Assembly (NCBI GenBank): GCA_963576725.1
Contig: OY755243.1
Coordinates: forward strand, 76,282,106-76,346,105
Reading direction: 5' to 3'
Source: Azorinus chamasolen
Taxonomy: Eukaryota; Mollusca; Bivalvia; Cardiida; Solecurtidae
DNA length: 64,000 nucleotides
Shown: positions 23,601-36,700 of the stretch, in pieces
Layout of the letters: each line of letters starts with the position of its first letter
How positions within the stretch are numbered: the first letter of the stretch is position 1
Notes under the pieces: model-generated
The model's database searches: none
Told to the model about the DNA's origin: nothing
What the model saw: the letters and a program-made list of their open reading frames with translations, nothing else
Program-made: the position numbers and the translations under genes

Positions 23601-24738
23601 TACAGGGCAATCATATTGTCGGAAATTGTTCATGCAACATGCGGGTTTAATAGCCCACATCACCAGTCAATTAAAAAAGGAATGAGAATGGATTTAAAAT
23701 TGTGGTTAAGTTTTTTCCAAGAATGTAATGGTATCTCAATTTTATAAGACGGATTTTGGCTTGCAAAAGCAGATGTTTGCTTGTTTACAGATAGCTCTCC
23801 TGCCAAGGATAAGTGCTTTGGGGCATAATTTCACATCGGGGCATGGTTCAACAGGGATTAACTGAGGACATACTTTTGTGGAGTGCATGTATTTTCCAAT
23901 ATTGGTAACAAGGTATCTATATATATTTGGGGCAAATGGTTGGTGAATAAAAAAGCTGTCGAGATGCGAGTCGACAATAAGCTATTGTGCAAGTCATCAA
24001 TTGTCAAATATCCAAGCCAACTGAGTTGATGTTTTTAGTAGGGCACTTACTCTATAATGTCTTAAGCTCAATACTTTCTAAGGGCAGATCTCGCAGCAGG
24101 AATCCACAAAAGCACTGCAGATAGTCAGCGTGGTGTAGGGGTTATAACGATGGACTAGGAAACGTGAGGTCGTGGGTTTGATCCTCGGTGGAAGCTGAAA
24201 ATTGTCTCATTTTCAGATGGAGAGCACAGTTTGTCTCGTTTTCAGATGGAACGCTTGGACACATGGCACTGGAGGCAGACCAGCATCTGGTTTCAGTGCT
24301 GAGCCATCTATGGAACATTTTCGAATTGGAGCCAGACAGTTTTTGAGAGCTGGCGATGCCTAGTTAGTGTAGAACCAGGCCTTGGAGCACTTTACTTGTT
24401 TCAGAGATTCCAATGTTGTTGTTTTATGTTTGTTTTTTCAGACATGGCCAGCACACCTCTCACAGTAGGACATGCTTCTATATTATGTGTTTCATGAGGG
24501 GAATGCATATTGCACAGCTAATAATTACCTGTCAGCGTGGTCTAAGGGTTATAACGATGGCCTAAGAAATGTGAGGTCGTGGGTACGATCCTCGGTGGAA
24601 ACTTTAGAAAGAATTCCAGCACTTCATTTTTAGCATAGGGTGACTGTATGCCAGATTTTGCATCTGTAGTTTATACTAATTTCGTATGATGTTTATAATT
24701 TGTGCTGAGCTTACTTATGTCTGTTACTTCAATTATGA

Positions 24739-24782
<44 letters not shown>

Positions 24783-27700
24783 GACAGATTATACATTTGC
24801 ATGTTTTGGTTTATTTAGGGTTGGGGAATTAGTGGAGGGTTCTCCAAATAATGACAAGCCAGTGCTTCTCTTTGATATACATGTATATCATATTATGACC
24901 AATGAATCATTTCAAGTTATATGAGTATATGTAAGGTTTGCCAAAGTATCCTGATCATAGTTACCTGCTCTGCCATTACAGTGATGGTTCTACTTTAACT
25001 AGCTATCAATTTGGTGCTGTTTTGAATAAGGTTGTTTGACAGCTAGGGTCGAGTGTTGCTAACTAGCCTAACTATAAAACTCATTGACTTCACATTGGCA
25101 CTGCTATATGGTTATACAGGCAGGGTGTTACAGAGCAGATTATCAAACAGATGGGTTGATGGTCTACCAATACATTTAAGAGATATATAAAGATGAAGCG
25201 TTGAAGTGGGATGATTATGTTTATTTCATATGTGTATAGGTTTAGACCCCTTTCTGATGCATACATGAGATATATTTCAGATGTTTGGACAGTCAGAGAT
25301 TCATGCTTCTGATGCATACCAGAGATATATTTCAGATGTTTGGACAGTCAGAGATTCGTATGTCTATTGGGCATAGATTCGGGCAGTTTTCTGCAACAAG
25401 TATGAAAAACTAGGTGGGATGACCATATTTCACATATGTATAGGTTTAGACCCGGATGTTTGGATAGTCAGAGATTTGTATGTCTATTGGGCATAGAAGC
25501 AAGCAGTTTTCTAAAAAAAATAAGTGCAAGAAAATAAGTGCCAGGAACATTAGGTGGTCTTACTACGGACATGCATTGGAACCAGCTTATGCATAAAGTA
25601 CAATATCTGGCTGTCTGTAACCGCAACCTTTTGGGTGATCGTGCTCTATCTAGGTTCCAATGACTTGACATCTGTCGTTCCTGCAGTTTAAGAACTGCAA
25701 GTAATTTTACTCTACTTACAAGACTGTCCTGGGACAGTTCATCTATTCTAGTGGATAAAATGGAGAAAAAAAAAAGAAAAAAAAAAAAAAAAAGAAAAAA
25801 AAAAGTTGTTACATTGGGAGGTGTTTCATGTCTCATGAGTACATAACTACTGATACATTGGGGATTGACTTTGGAGATGATGTGCATTTGTCCAATGTTG
25901 GCAATGTGTTACTTCTAGAGTTTGAAGAAGTGTTACGTTACGTCATTTGTGCTATTCTACAGATCAATATGCATGGTGTTTTTATTTTTACAGCTTGTAC
26001 ATGTTTCTTTATAAAGATGTTTGGCTGCAGTCTAATTTCATTAGTAAAGTGCCGGGTGATAGTCTGCTTTCCGTCCGAACGACCGCTCAGCCGACTACAT
26101 TGCTCCCCTGGTCATTGAGTCGTTCGCCTAAAATGTTGAGTGTTGCCGACATGTGGTGCAATCATGCAGCCGCAGTGCCGGCTGGTTACCTTCACAGGTA
26201 TCCATTTGACCCCTGGGTTGAGAGGAGGTGTGTATGGTATACGCTTAAGTGCGTCACTGAGATTTCCGGGAGGGACTGGAATTTGAGCTCCGGACTGATG
26301 GTCTGGCGTGTTACACTAGACCACCGCATATTAGAATAATTTCCATTCAGCAGAACATTATGCATCGTTGTAAAGGTATTTTACCATTATGGTATGTGTA
26401 TAACAATGTATAACATACTTGATAATCAGTAATAAGATGCTAATACGGAATTTTGGGGCGAACAGTGGTTCGTGTGGCGGTTAATCATATTAGACATAGT
26501 GTCAGTGGGTGCAATTGTTTTAATATTTGATAAACATTTAGGTTTAATCGTACTGGAGTGCTTGGATGCAGCTTTGCAGTGGACTTTATGTCAGTCAGTG
26601 CAATTGTTAATTTTTGATGATATATATGGCTGAAATTGTAGTTGGGAAGCATAATTACAATTTTACCTGTTCTGGTGCGGCGGAAAATTCTGAAGAGATG
26701 TATTGATTTATAATGTTTATTGGTTATTATTATTGAAAGTTATTGCTCATTTGTGCAATGTGGAAAAGGAACTGGCTGCCGACCGATCCATTATGTTAGG
26801 AATGCCACAGGGACTGGTACTTTGGCTGGCCGACTGATCCAGTGATTGATCCTAACGCTGGGTTTGTCGGTCAGTATTTGGCTGGCCGACTGATCCAGTG
26901 ATTTATCCTAACGCTGGGTCCGTTGGTCAGTACCCTTCATATGAGGAAAACATCTGTGGAGGGTAGGGAAGGGGGTTGGTATAGGGATTGGTAGGGATTG
27001 GACCCTACCGGAGGTGGCCATGGGGATTGGACCCCAGGCCGGAGTGGCCATGGGGATTGGACCCCAGGCCGGAGGTGGCCATGGGGATTGGACCCCAGGC
27101 CGGAGTGGCCATGGGGATTGGACCCCAGGCCGGAGGTGGCCATGGGGATTGGACCCCAGGCCGGATGTCGGATAGGGATTGGACCCTTCCGGAGAGTTTT
27201 TGGGGAGTCGCAGCTAGTTCCTTCAAGGAGTTAAAATTTACATCTCTGCGGGTTTTTCGCTGCATTCAGAACCACAACTGCCACACTCTTCATGTTAACG
27301 AAGGTCAATTTAGATCTTCATATTTTGTTAATAAAAGGTAAAGATGTAATTGTTGTGGGGTTTTCCATTTTAGCCATCATGTAATAATAAAGGCTATTGC
27401 TTCAAATAGGCCGATTTATTACTGGCTAAAATGGTAACGTGTTTATAGTTTAATCGTAAGCCGGTGTCCAGTAGCACCGGTAGCCGGTGTTTCCGTAAAT
27501 TTCACAACATTGGTACATCCGGTCAGATTTCGCGCCTTTATCTTCGATCCAGAAATAATTTTTAATTTCACACCCACCCACCCACCCTTTTACATCTTTT
27601 TGAATTTGTTGTAGCTATTTTGTCATGTAGTATTGTTTTTAGTGAAGGGTTTTGTTATGTTTTCACATATACCTTAATACACATACATGTTGCTTATCAT

Positions 27701-30700
27701 TGTTTTCTGTGTACTTGGTCTGTTATTCTCATTGCAGGATGTGTAAATGGACAGTGAGGTACTTGCAGACGGCGCTCAGCATGCTACATATTACTTGACC
27801 ATTGGCCAATTTCCGGTGTAGTCTTTGTATGACGCTTGTGTAGTATTTGTATGACGCTTTCCTATTACCAGTGTTCATGACCGCAGGTTATCCTGTTGAT
27901 AAACATTTAGGTTAATCATATTAGACATAGTGTCAGTGGGTGCAATTGTTTTAATATTTGATAAACATTTAGGTTTAATCGTACTGGAGTGCTTGGATGC
28001 AGCTTTGCAGTGGACTTTATGTCAGTCAGTGCAATTGTTAATTTTTGATGATATATATGGCTGAAATTGTAGTTGGGAAGCATAATTACAATTTTACCTG
28101 TTCTGGTGCGGCGGAAAATTCCGGAGAGATGTATTGATTTATAATGTTTATTGATTATTATTATTGAAAATTATTGCTCATTTGTGCAATGTGGAAAAGG
28201 AACTGGCTGCCGACCGATCCATTATGTTAGGAATGCCACAGGGACTGGTACTTTGGCTGGCCGACTGATCCAGTGATTGATCCTAACGCTGGGTTTGTCG
28301 GTCAGTATTTGGCTGGCCGACTGATCCAATGATTTATCCTAACGCTGGGTCCGTTGGTCAGTACCCTCCATATGAGGAAAACATCTGTGGAGGGTAGGGA
28401 AGGGGGTTGGTATAGGGATTGGTAGGGATTGGACCCTACCGGAGGTGGCCATGGGGATTGGACCCCAGGCCGGAGTGGCCATGGGGATTGGACCCCAGGC
28501 CGGAGGTGGCCATGGGGATTGGACCCCAGGCCGGAGTGGCCATGGGGATTGGACCCCAGGCCGGAGGTGGCCATGGGGATTGGACCCCAGGCCGGATGTC
28601 GGATAGGGATTGGACCCTTCCGGAGAGTTTTTGGGGAGTCGCAGCTAGTTCCTTCAAGGAGTTAAAATTTACATCTCTGCGGGTTTTTCGCTGCATTCAG
28701 AACCACAACTGCCACACTCTTCATGTTAACGAAGGTCAATTTAGATCTTCATATTTTGTTAATAAAAGGTAAAGATGTAATTGTTGTGGGGTTTTCCATT
28801 TTAGCCATCATGTAATAATAGCCAATAAAACTTCTGTAATAAAAATAAAAAGTCTGTATAAACAAAACATCACAACATAGTGACAAAAGTATTTTCAACA
28901 AGAGCTGCGTGCAGCGCCAACACTCGTCTGATTTGTACAGCTAAATTAAATAAATTTTGAAAAAATAAAGGGCCATAACTCCCTTTTTGAAAAATCAAGA
29001 GTTATGGTTCTTATGTAGGGACCTTCTCCTCAATGAGATCTACCCACATATGAAGTTTCATGTTGATACCTCTTATACTTTTTGAGTAATGACCTACATT
29101 AAAGTTTTTGCAAGCATGCAACATCTACAACTACGCCTACGACCAAGTGATCACAATAGCTCGACATTTCTTCGAAACAGACAAGCTAAAAATGGTCAGT
29201 TTCATCAGGTACCGTAAAACCCCTGAAAAGTTAACCCTTTCCCTGTTCTATATTTACCGGTAGTCAAAATTTCAATACCTACTGAATTATTCATAGACAA
29301 AATGGCGATAATGAAATATGGGAGGTGGAACATTGTAGCCATTTTAGAAATTAAAGAGCTATCAAATTCCATTAGCAAACACAGCAGACCCTGATCAGAC
29401 GGCACCTATAGGAGCCGTCTGATCTGGGTCTGCTCTGTTTGCATATGTGTGAGAACATGTGTATATAAAGGAAAGGGTTAACCCTTTGCTCAATCAATAT
29501 TCATGTAAAGAATAATATATGAATGCATTTTAATTAGCTATATATTTTAATGGCATACCAAGAAGATCTATATATTAAATTCCAAAAGCAAACAGAACAG
29601 ACCCTGATCAGTAGGAGCCATCTGATCTAGCTCTACTCTGCTTGCAACGGGGTGAAAAGGTGTTTCTTCGAAATAAGGGGACAACACAACAGTTTTAAGC
29701 CATGGCAGTGGAAAAGATCAGAATCTACTAGTGCTTTCATGATTTAATTTTTATTGGACAACTGGGCACATCTGGGACATCTCAGATGTTTTAGACTGCC
29801 ATAGACTTTCAACACAATCATTGCTTCTATGCTTCATTTTGGTAACATCAGGTGAGAACGGAAATTTCTCTTTCACAGACCTGTGTCTATCATAGTAACC
29901 CTTTACTTCACAGATATGCCTTTTAATGCCTTTGCAATGAGAAGACCTAGTTCAGACAGCTCATATAATAGCTGTCTGTTCAGGGTCTGCTCTGTTTGCT
30001 CGTATAGTAGCTGTCTATTCAGTTTGCTTATCAAATAAAACAGATCTGATTCTACAGTATCTGAAATGTTGATTCACATGCCATTGTAAAAATGTGTCTA
30101 ATTAATATTCATGAAGTCATTATTTCTTACATAAATATTCATGGAGTAAAGGGTTAAAGTCAGAGAGACATCAGAGACACTTTACTTACCTTAATAAATA
30201 CAGGCATATAAGTAAATTTCACTCCTCGACTCAAAGCCACATCCCTTATCAGTCCCCTAAACCTCACAAGTTCACTCAAGTCTATTTCATCATAATACCC
30301 AAAGGGTGGTATTTTGTGAGCCTCTGTCATAGATTTAACCATGGCCTTCCGTATACCACGAATTGGCTCCGTGTAATCCTTTCCCAATACTGGAGGGGTC
30401 ACGATTTTTGGAGGCACAGCTGGAGTAGGGGCTGGGTCTGGCTTCTTGGCAGGGGCCCCAGCAGGTGGATGTGGTGGAGGTGTGATTTCTTGTATAACTA
30501 AATCAAATCAAAAAGTAACAGTCAAACAACAATGATTATCAAAATTTCATTTTTAACCCTTTCCCTGTTCTATGTTTATTTCAAATTTCAATACCTACTC
30601 AATATTCATGGACAAATTAGTTATAATGAAAAATGGAAGGTGGAACATTGTAGCCATTTTAGAAAGTAAAAAAAACATCTTTCAATTTCTATTAGCAAAC

Positions 30701-33700
30701 AGAGCAGACCCTGATCAGACGGCTCCTATAGGAGCCGTCTGATCTGGGTCTATTCTGTTTGCAAATGCATGAAAAACACGTTATATGACGGAAAGGGCAT
30801 AACAATTTAACATGCTGTAAAGAGCATTAATATACCATGTATATGAAAGTCACTACGTATCTTAATTGCAGTTCTTAACATGAGATTAGCTACAATCAAA
30901 CGGTTTTACTGTCTGTAAAAGATACCATACTCTGTGCAATGAGCTATGACATATGATTTGTAGTCTCTTATAATTCTTTAAAGAAAGGTTGCGTACACTG
31001 TTATATTGTTAACATTCTATGTTTGTAACTCAGAGCATATCCTGACGAGACGGCTCCTATAGGAGCTTCTGATATGGGTCTACTCTGTTTGCAAATGCGT
31101 GAAAAGACGTTTATATGAAGGAAAGGGTTAATCAGCATCTGCTCCGTTTGCTTATGAAATAGTATAGACCTGATTCTACAGTTTCTGTCAAGATTAAAAG
31201 AAATCCCTTATTCATAGTACCATTATAAAGATTCAGGTAATTAATAATCATGATGTCATTATTTCTTACATGAATAGTCATGGAATAAAGGGTTTAATAG
31301 GCAACCATGCAATAGAAGTCATAATTTTGGGTAAGACTGATACAGTGCTCCCTCCCTACAACGGCCCTCTCAATAACGATTCCCTCCTTACAACAACGCA
31401 TGTCACTGTTTCCGAAACAACAAGGCTCCAGAAACAACTTTTTTCCATCGTATTTTGTTTATGCCTCCATCAACCCCTATGTTGTGACCACTCTTTAGAA
31501 TCGTCACTTTGTGACGATTCTAAAGAGTGGTCACAACATAGGGTTTGATTGAGGCATAACGGTTTTAGTTCTCGAAATACACCTTATCTGAGGATCTGCA
31601 AACAAGCTAATTATGTTTGATTTTCCCTCCCTATAACAACTCCCTCTGAACAACACATACAATCTTCGTATCCCAAAGGGTGTCGTTGTAGAGAGGGAGC
31701 ACTGTAATAGTTTACTGCAGACAAAAGTAATGGAGAAAGCTCAGACAGAAGCTGTTACTGTGACCTTGTTTATAAGGTTCCTGTGTGGTAAAGTCTAGGA
31801 GAATCCACTGTTTATAGTTAGGCTTTCAAAATGAAATTCACTCTATGATAATTATCGAAGGAAATTTCATTTAAGAAAATTTCAAAGTCCAATATCTCTG
31901 GTAAAGATGGTCACAGGAAAAATTTCCTTCTTAATGTACATCATTGGATACACAAGATGTCAACTACACGTTATATATAGAGAAAAATAAAAATTGTCTG
32001 AGCAAAATTCCCTTCTTTATGTACATCTTCACATCAACATTGTTCATCTATGAAAGTTTGCAATAAATGGAGTGCATAAAAAAAAGACAATTATTATAGT
32101 CAAGTAGTCAAGGTTAAAATGTTTGCATAATAAAACCAACACTACTGGTTTTCTTCGAAAACATAAGCTAAGCGAAGCATGCAGAAAGTTAATACCTCGT
32201 GGCTTCTGTTTTTGTTCAATGAAATTGAAAACATCTTCCTTCAGAACACGTCCATTTTTACCGGTACCAACAACATCACCTAGATCAACCTGCAAGACAA
32301 GTATAAATTCCTACATTGCTAACCGTAAATGTAAATCATCCTATCATCAAAACATAGTCACATATATTAACCCTTTCCCTGTTCCTATAACTACTGAATA
32401 TTCATGAATAAAATAGTAATAATGATATATGGAAGGCGGGATATTGTAGCCAATTTAGAAAGTAAAGAAAAAGATCTCTATCAAATTCCATTAACAAACA
32501 GAGCAGACCCTGATCAGACGGCTCCTATAGGAGCCATCTGATCTAGGTCTACTCTGTTTGCAAATGCGTGAAAACATGTTTATATGAAGAACAAGAGTGT
32601 GTTTGTAAAACACTTATGCCCCCGGATCTTTGACCCTGAAGGATGACCTTGACCTTTGACCCATGGACCAGGGAGTTGAGTGCGACACATTGTCTTTGTG
32701 TGGTAAACATTTGTGCCAGGTTATTTTGAAATCCATTAACAGATAAAAAAGTTATAGAAGGGACACGAAATTTGGGACAGACGGATGGACGGATGAAAGG
32801 ACAGACGGATGGAAAGATGGATAATGCAATTACTATATGCCCATCGTTGGAGGGCATTAAAAGGTTAACTAGAAAATTGTATCCACAGGACATGGATGCT
32901 CCCCAGAAATATTGTCTCTAAATCAAGCACTTTCGCTATATGTTATATAGTGAAGAACTCTATAAAAATAGGGGGCATAAAAACAAATACATGGAAAAGG
33001 GACAACCTCCATCCCAACTAAAATCCTCAATATATTCCCGTGGTTCACAACTCTCAAGTATTCTCTCTAACATGTTGCTTGGTTCCAAGCCTCTACTGAA
33101 GTTTGAAGATATTTTGATAGTAAAGGTATACAAACCTTTTATATTTTACATCAAAGACCTTAACCCTTTCCCTGTTCTATGTTTATTCCAAATTTCAATA
33201 CCTCCAATTCATTAACAAAATATTTATAAAGAAATCTGGAAGGTGGATCATTGTAGACATTTTAGAAAGCATTGAAACAGATCTATCAAATTCTATAAGC
33301 AAACAGAGCAGACCCTGATCCTCTAGGTGAGAAAAGGATTAATTGGAAAATCCACTGGACAATTCAGCTACGCACCACAGACAAAATACAAACTGATAAG
33401 CAACTCATCTGGGCTGTTTTTGAGTGACGTGTATATAGCTCCCACAAGCATGTAAATGAAAATTTGTACAAAAAACTGCAGTTTAATTAAATACCTTATT
33501 TTCCATAGCAACTCTCCTAACTGCAGGGGTGGCTAAAACTTTGGTACCACTTGACCTCTGACTAGATGAAGACTCGCTATCACTGGAGGAAGAGTCACTT
33601 TCATACTTATCTTCCTGTTTATTCTCTGAAAAGACATAAATAAATGTTGAGTATTTTTTTAATTGAACCCTTTCCTTCATATAAACGCCCTTTCACGCCT

Positions 33701-36700
33701 TTGCAAACAAAGTATATCCAGATCAGACGGCTCCTACAGGAGCTGTCTGATCAGGGTCTTCTCTATTTGCTTATGATGTAATATAGATATGATTCTAAAA
33801 GTTTCTGCCATTACAAAAATATCTGTGATGAAACAAAGGTGCCATAGAGTGTTAACAAGGAAAGGATTGCCAATACTTTATAAATCAAGGGCACTTAACT
33901 CTAGACTTGCTGATCAGATTTTGCCTATAATCAAACCTGACTAACATCCTATGACCAATCACTTTATTACCGATATGACAAGGATCCATGAAGGAGCACA
34001 GGAGTTGGTGTCAACGCTTTAAAATTTGCCATTTTTATAAATCATGGGCACATAACTCTAGACCTGATAGTCTGATTTTGCCCATAATCAACCTCGGATG
34101 AGCTCCTATGGCCATACATTTGATAAGGTTGATTAGGAATGCTTGAGAGTTGCTTGAGAGTTCTAGTAGATTTAGTACAAAAATGTATTAGCAATTTAAA
34201 TGTGAAACAATGGACTACATTCAAGTCCTGAAAGCTCACTTTGAGCAAATTAATTAATTCCCTCCTAGACTACATTTAGACCCAATCTCTTTGAATAAAT
34301 CTACAGAAAAGGAGCATTTAGTTACTAGAAAATAGTAAAGTTTTAGAATCATATACAGTATAACCTCTGTTATCCAGCACCCCATGGTTCCACGTCAGTA
34401 TGCCGGTTAAGAGAGGGTGCCGGTTAACAGAATTGTGCCTAGATTCACAAGTTTACGTACCCAAAGATTCATTCCAGCAAGTCCTTTTTTCGCTGCGAGG
34501 GGAATTCCACCATGACAATTTACAAATTACATATAAATATATACAACAGCGCCGAACCTGATCAGATAGCTCCATTTAAATAGGAGCCATTTGATCAGGA
34601 TCTACGCTGTTTGTCTATTGTCTTTTGAACTACATGTACATGTAAAATATAGGCATAACGTGTTAAGCGTACAATCGGAAGTAAACACACATGTATAAAG
34701 GGCTCGACTAAAACACGGGAATATTCGTACTATATTGTATTTACAAGTTCGGATTATACACAGGTACATGTATATGCGGACCATCACCGCTGGGTTTTAC
34801 ACAATTAGCAAACAGCGTAGATCCGGACGCTAAATAATTTGGTATTGCTATTTTTTACATGTGTACATACATGCATTTTCAATGACGATAACAATATAAA
34901 TCTATAAAGGACGGTCAATTTACCCTAGGCCCATTAACGGTACTTATCACCTACCTGAATGTAAAGCGCTTACTGTCAATGATCACAGGTCAGCAAACCT
35001 CCGGATAACAAGGTGTGAAAAACCACTAATTTGCCTTTATTGACCTGTCGAGGTATGCCGGTTAACGGTTAACAGGGGTTCCGATCAAGAGAGAGTTTGG
35101 ATACATAAAACAAATAGGGAAACTGCCGGGACCAAACAGCAGTGCTGGATAACAGGGGTTTCTGGTTAAGAGGGGTGCCGATCAACAGAGGTTATACTGT
35201 ACATGTAGTTTTGAAACCAATGTGATAAAAATGCTCTATTCATCACAATGGTTTTACAGAGGCATCAAAATGCGTCAGTAGGAGGGAATGAGTTAATGAG
35301 TTATAATACTATAATACTTGTCACTCGTAACATAACAGTCCATAACTAACCAGAATGGCTCAGAACAAGTATGTGTAATTGGAATATAAGAAAGTTATGT
35401 GAAGTATAGCATTACATTATATGTACCCAGAGATTTATATCATTTAGTTTATCTCTTACCTTAATCAGATCATGAATAATAATAACAATACTTTTTATAA
35501 CCCTTTCCTCTATAAATACGCCTTTCTACGCCTCTGTAAAAGTCACTGTTTGAAACCATTGTGATAAATAGAGCATTTGCTCCTCTGGAGCAAATGCTCT
35601 ATTTATCACAATGGTTTCAAGACTTCACAATTCTAACATTTTCCTTTTCTCTAGTAAATGCCCCTTTTTGGTAGATTTATTCAAAGAGGTTGGGTCTAAA
35701 AATAGCCTATGAGGGAATGGGATAACGGCATGTGAGCTAAAGGAAATTTTGGCCATGGCAGGAACAGTAACTCATAAGCAAGCAGCAAAACCTAATCAGT
35801 CGGCTCCTAAATGATCTGTCTGATCTGGGTCTACTCTGTTTGCAAAGTTGTCAAAAGACATCTGAGGGAAAGACTTAACCTTTCCAGCATTAAAAGCTTT
35901 TCATTACAAATTTGTTGTCTGCTTCATTTTTTTCTAACATTTCAATGAAGCAAACAAGTGTGTAGTTTTTTAAAAAGAAGTAACGATTCAGCTACAATAG
36001 TTTGTGTGTTGTTCTTTTATAATTTCAGAGGGCCTGATAAGATGCGTAAATTAAAACATTTTCAAGTATAAATCCTTTATTTCTCCACCAAACCCCATGT
36101 TGTGACCACTCCTTAGAATCGTCTCTTCGAGATGATTCTAAAGAGTGGTAACAACACAGGGTTTTGTGGAGAAATGACCATTTTAGCATTTTAGTACGCA
36201 CATTTATCTGTTGCTAGATGTAAGTTTATGATAAATGCTAAATATTAGTTTATATTTTAGTCAATCCTATATTTCTGCTTCCCCTTAGAATCACCACATT
36301 GTATGATTGATGTAATTGTGAAGTGTACCATCTATGTAGAGTTTGGTAGAAAAATATATATAATGAAGCAATAGATAAAGGTGTGTATTCAGAAACTAAA
36401 ATCATAACTTCACCACCTAGCCCAATATTGTGACTACTTTTCAGAATCGTCTCAAGGGCCGATTCTACAGAGCGGCTACAACATTGGGTATGGTGGAGAA
36501 ATAACAGAGCTTTTCTTGAAAATGTTTTAATTGATACATCATATATGGGCCTCTGTAATAATTTACCTGTGAGATCTCCCTCAGTCTCTATCTCAATCAG
36601 TGGTTTACCAACCAAGGCTATATCATCCACCTGGTAACACAGCTTCTTGACAACACCGTCATACCTGCTGGTAATGGTCACGGAAGCCTTGTCACTCTGC

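Larger units (their letters stand above)
21985..28850. mobile_element. Unclassified repeat-rich insertion in DBT intron 7
   Basis: About 6.9 kb of different texture: tRNA-like pieces, homopolymers, internal duplications and no PAL element. The exact 56-bp segment starting ATCCGGTCAGATTTCGCGCC occurs at 21989-22044 and 27517-27572. No reverse transcriptase or transposase domain seen. Boundaries approximate. Confidence 0.45.

Noticed and set aside
23985..24060. Possible coding near 23.0-23.8 kb (several 60-70 residue frames)
   Set aside because: No family motif, conflicting frames on both strands, no splice partners.
25468..25887. 139-residue open frame on the minus strand with a poly-Phe stretch
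   Set aside because: The Phe run is a poly(A) tract read backwards; no recognisable domain, no splice context, inside a repeat-rich intron of DBT.
25828..26339. Overlapping 96- and 130-residue open frames
   Set aside because: Run through tRNA-like and simple repeat DNA; no homology recognised.
26988..27341. 117-residue open frames with [12 protein letters not shown] repeats, on both strands, duplicated at 28419
   Set aside because: They are readings of the GC-rich minisatellite whose unit lacks stops; overlapping frames on both strands are equally open and there is no domain.
26479..28820. Solo or paired LTRs of a retrotransposon
   Set aside because: No TG..CA ends, no target duplication (flanks GTGGC and GCCAA), no primer-binding site and only 520 bp between the copies.
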